Source: Ziziphus jujuba
Lineage: Eukaryota > Streptophyta > Magnoliopsida > Rosales > Rhamnaceae
DNA length: 64,000 nt
Assembly (NCBI RefSeq): GCF_031755915.1
Contig: NC_083387.1
Span: 10,561,001-10,625,000, forward strand
Direction of reading: 5' to 3'
Both the position numbers and the translations under genes were made by a program. The first letter of the stretch is position 1; each line of letters opens with the position of its first letter. This document shows positions 61,171 through 64,000 of the stretch, in pieces. The notes beneath the pieces are model-generated. The model searched no databases, was not told the origin of the DNA, and was given only the letters and a program-made list of their open reading frames with translations.

Positions 61171-63312
61171 AAGCTCTCACTATACGTATATTTGATGCAT
61201 TTGGCTATCAAACTATCTTAAAAGAAAAGATTTTGTATATTATGACCTTCAAATTTCCTGAACATGTATTGGTCCAGACTCGAGAATCCAGAGGCATCTG
61301 GATAGTTTGATCCTTTATAACCAGTTGGAATACTTCATCCAATTATGTACTTGTCCCACATGTGAACCATCTAATACAGAAAGATTTCTGAAACATTTTT
61401 TTGGGTCTGAGCTTTGTTAGATTTTTACATACTTTGTTGGTGTATAGAAGCAGAGAACCCAATATATATATATATATATATATGGGATCCCCTATATATC
61501 CCCCATAAAAAGGCAAGAAGCTTTTTGGCAGCAAGGTGTTCATTGACTGAAACAAAATGGTTGTAAATATAGGCTAAATTTCTCAAAGGGAGATTAGACA
61601 AACGGAAATTTGGAAAGCCCACCAAACCGGGCATTTCATGTCAATCATACATTGTTTTAACTTTGACCTTCACCTTTCAGCCCTTTTGAGGTGGCTTTTT
61701 GTATTTCTAAGTGAAGCCCCTTTTCGAGCTTAGGGACCAACGCCAGCACTGTACGTATTATCCCCTCATGCAGTGTGCTCCACACCCCATTTTTGTATAT
61801 GCGGCACAGGTGGATTTTATACACCCTTTATCCCAGTACATAGGACCCAAAAAATTACTAATATATATATATATATATATATGTAGAGTTTATATTATAT
61901 CAGCATGACGATTCTCAAGGTCAATGTGCTTAACTTCTAAATTTGGGTTTGATTGAATTTGCAATAGTAAGTACACTTGTACAGATTCTAAATAGTAGAT
62001 AAAAGATGGATCAAGAAAGGGAATTAGGGGAACACAAAATGATGGTCCTGAAATCTTTGAATTGCTACTAAATAGTAAACATGACTAAAGGGACACAAGT
62101 ATAGCGTGATCGTGACTAGATGGGTAGAATGCATGAGTAGGGTTTAGTAAAACTAATTAAAATGGTTTAAGGTAATTAGGATTAGTCAAGAAAGAAGTAA
62201 AACCTTTTTTTAGATGGTCATCTAATTTTCACAAAAGTTTTACGCTTGCATAATTATAATGCCTCATCACGAGCATATTGTGTGTCATAACAAATGGTTA
62301 AAACAGTATAACTTATAACATTCAGTTTCCTTTTTCTTTTTTGGGTAAAATTATGTAATTTGGTTAACACATAGTTTCCGTGACATTCTAAGTGAATCAA
62401 CACGAGTTTGGTTTTCACTCCTAATTTTGAATTTTTTTTATTTTTATTTTTTGGAATTTCTATTGCCATGAAATATCTATTTCAAATGCTTGAAGAACAA
62501 GTCAACACAATGGCATTTCTGGTTCTACACTGTTTGAGCACTATCCCATGTTTAAATCCTTGAATATATAAACAAATATTATTATATATATGTCTGTATA
62601 TATAAACATCCCTGTTTCTTGTCCCTTTTGTATCCTTTTTAAAATGGTCTAGTTCTACTTTAGCACATCACCTTCAATCAAATACCACGAACTGAGTTAC
62701 ATCTTTTAATGCAACACATAAAAAAGCCCACCATTACAAAAGCTTCAAAGGTGGTATAGCTTTCTAAAACAAACGACTAGTCAAAATAAAAGGAAAAATG
62801 GTAATCTTTTTAGCACTTTGTTCTTTATATAGCGTCAAATACACCTTACAGCTTACACACAAAGGCATATTATCCTTTTTGCACAACAACTGTTTGTTGT
62901 TGTTGTTTTTTATTTTATTTTATTTTATTTTTTTTGGTCACGCAAATCGAAAAGACAAATGGGGGGTTGGTTTCTGGGTTTTGAATCACATATTCACATA
63001 CAGGCTGAAAACAGAACCCATTTAGTCCTTTGTTTTGAACCCAGTAGATTTTTGGTTCATCTTTTCAAAATTTATGAGAAGTCTCACTCTGTCTCAGCGT
63101 CGTGTTTTCTGTTTGCTTTATAAGCAGAGTTTCTAGGCTGTTTTGCAATTAATGTGTTTTGGAAGTATCTTTCATGTTTTTGCCTTTTTCTGCTTAGGCA
63201 TTTGTCAACATCCGATGTTGGTATATGCTGTAATAAATGCTGCTTCAGAGTGAATATTTTTTTTTTTTTTTTTTCCTAGCAGTGGGGGTTGTATTGAATT
63301 TTTGATGTTATT

Positions 63313-63909
63313 ATGCACGAAAAAAGGTGGCGGGATTCTGGTTTGAAGCAATCCAGGTTCATGGAAGTAGGAGTCTGCAGACACAAGCGTTCTATGAGGT
63401 AGCTCTTTTTTCTTACTAGTTTTACCCTTAATTTATTTTTCCACCATTTTCATTTGGTTCATTTCCTTCCTTCATGGTCTAAGTCATAGTTTATTTGGAA
63501 ATGACAAAGATAGAAAAAGAAAATAGTATCTTCAGCATAGATGAGTAGCAGGGCAGCCGCATGTCTCTCTCTCTCATTTTTTTTTATATTTCAAGGGCTA
63601 GGAAATTCCTCAAATATGGTATTATGCTCTCTTAAATCCTTAACCCAATTGATATCTGAAGTGGGTTTTTCTAGGAATTAAAACCGAAGTTTTACTTATA
63701 TGCTCTGATGGATCAACTGGCAAGTTCTTGTAGCTTATCTATGGTTATGAAATTTGTGAAGTCTATGATGTTCTTATTTATGCCTTCTTCCACTGTAAAT
63801 AATCTGTTTTTATTTTATTTTTGTCGTCAATGACAGCGATCCAGTTAAAAGAAAACCAGAGAAACACAAACTGGATATAATCCTTGAAGCTCCTTACCAA
63901 CTTGAAATG
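63313..63909 (+). CDS. 5' end of an unidentified protein gene, cut by the window edge
   Basis: Two coding exons are read: 63313-63398 and 63837-63909, in frame across GT-AG junctions (ATGAG|GTAGCT and GACAG|CGATCC), with a third donor at 63910 (ATG|GTAGAA). The predicted start is MHEKRWRDSGLKQSRF, and exon 2 gives SDPVKRKPEKHKLDIILEAP followed by YQLEM. The N-terminus is basic. An acceptor-like T-tract with CCTAG at 63279 suggests a leader intron just before the ATG. I do not recognise the family; the rest lies beyond the window. Confidence 0.55.
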
Positions 63910-64000
63910 GTAGAAACTTCAACTTATTTCTTTTGCTTCAAGATTTTTTACCATTCAATATCTTAGTAAGTCCAACTGTCTAACTTAAAAAAACAATTTC

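Larger units (their letters stand above)
57270..63312. other. Six-kb AT-rich gap before the last gene
   Basis: The first ~500 bases are ARI2-like 3' flank. One candidate small gene lies at 58460-58696. TA microsatellites are at 58707-58723, 61462-61483 and 61860-61882. A hairpin MITE-like element is at 61085-61170. A less AT-rich island at 61480-61860 has no convincing gene. Near 60660 (GGTAACTACATTTTACACTC) one end resembles the inverted repeat of the element at 29697. The last ~700 bases probably hold promoter and leader of the next gene. Confidence 0.55.

Noticed and set aside
61343..61908. Frames around the TA repeats at 61.4-61.9 kb
   Set aside because: They contain Ile-Tyr runs from TA microsatellites. 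The surrounding less AT-rich island has no supported gene.

Overview
The window is nuclear DNA of a flowering plant, probably a eudicot. It is AT-rich, its genes carry many GT-AG introns, and the families are plant-typical: a plastid IspH, CCS1 and TIC62 with transit peptides, a DA1-related peptidase, and an ARIADNE ligase with the plant-type C-terminus. Intergenic DNA holds microsatellites, short inverted-repeat transposons and decayed retroelements. The species cannot be named from this sequence.

Layout. A DOA1/UFD3 (PLAA) WD40-PFU-PUL gene occupies 288-12042 on the + strand and is cut by the left edge. Then come 6 kb of intergenic DNA holding a degenerate CACATG-rich satellite (14.54-16.83 kb) interrupted by a 662-bp inverted-repeat element. 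Next are an intronless mTERF gene (-, 18104-18955), CCS1 (+, 19523-24358), plastid HDR/IspH (-, 25320-27944), a short DA1-related LIM-peptidase gene (-, 29305-33751), a retroelement-rich gap (34.0-39.4 kb), TIC62 (+, 39425-44241), an EEF1AKMT4-like methyltransferase (+, 45187-47761), a 5-kb AT-rich gap, an ARI2-like RBR E3 ligase (+, 52787-57269), a 6-kb gap with one possible small-protein gene, and the 5' end of an unidentified gene (+, from 63313). Exon maps for all main genes were built by hand and every junction kept the reading frame.

Functional themes. mTERF, CCS1, HDR and TIC62 are successive plastid-related genes (organelle gene expression, cytochrome c assembly, MEP isoprenoid pathway, FNR docking/protein import). 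DA1-related, ARI2-like and DOA1 genes belong to ubiquitin-linked regulation. From memory, the Arabidopsis relatives of DOA1, mTERF and TIC62 are neighbours around At3g18860-At3g18890, which suggests partly conserved microsynteny.

Most notable: the methyltransferase frame is interrupted by TGA-CTA, a known readthrough context, with a family-like C-terminal tail continuing in frame after it. Others are the phase-matched duplicated exons that make the TIC62 repeats, the satellite with its nested transposon, a frame-supported GC-AG intron in DOA1, a DA1-related gene lacking the N-terminal ubiquitin-binding part, an EAR-like end and a changed catalytic-site residue in the ARI2-like ligase, and a perfect 26-bp palindrome upstream of it.
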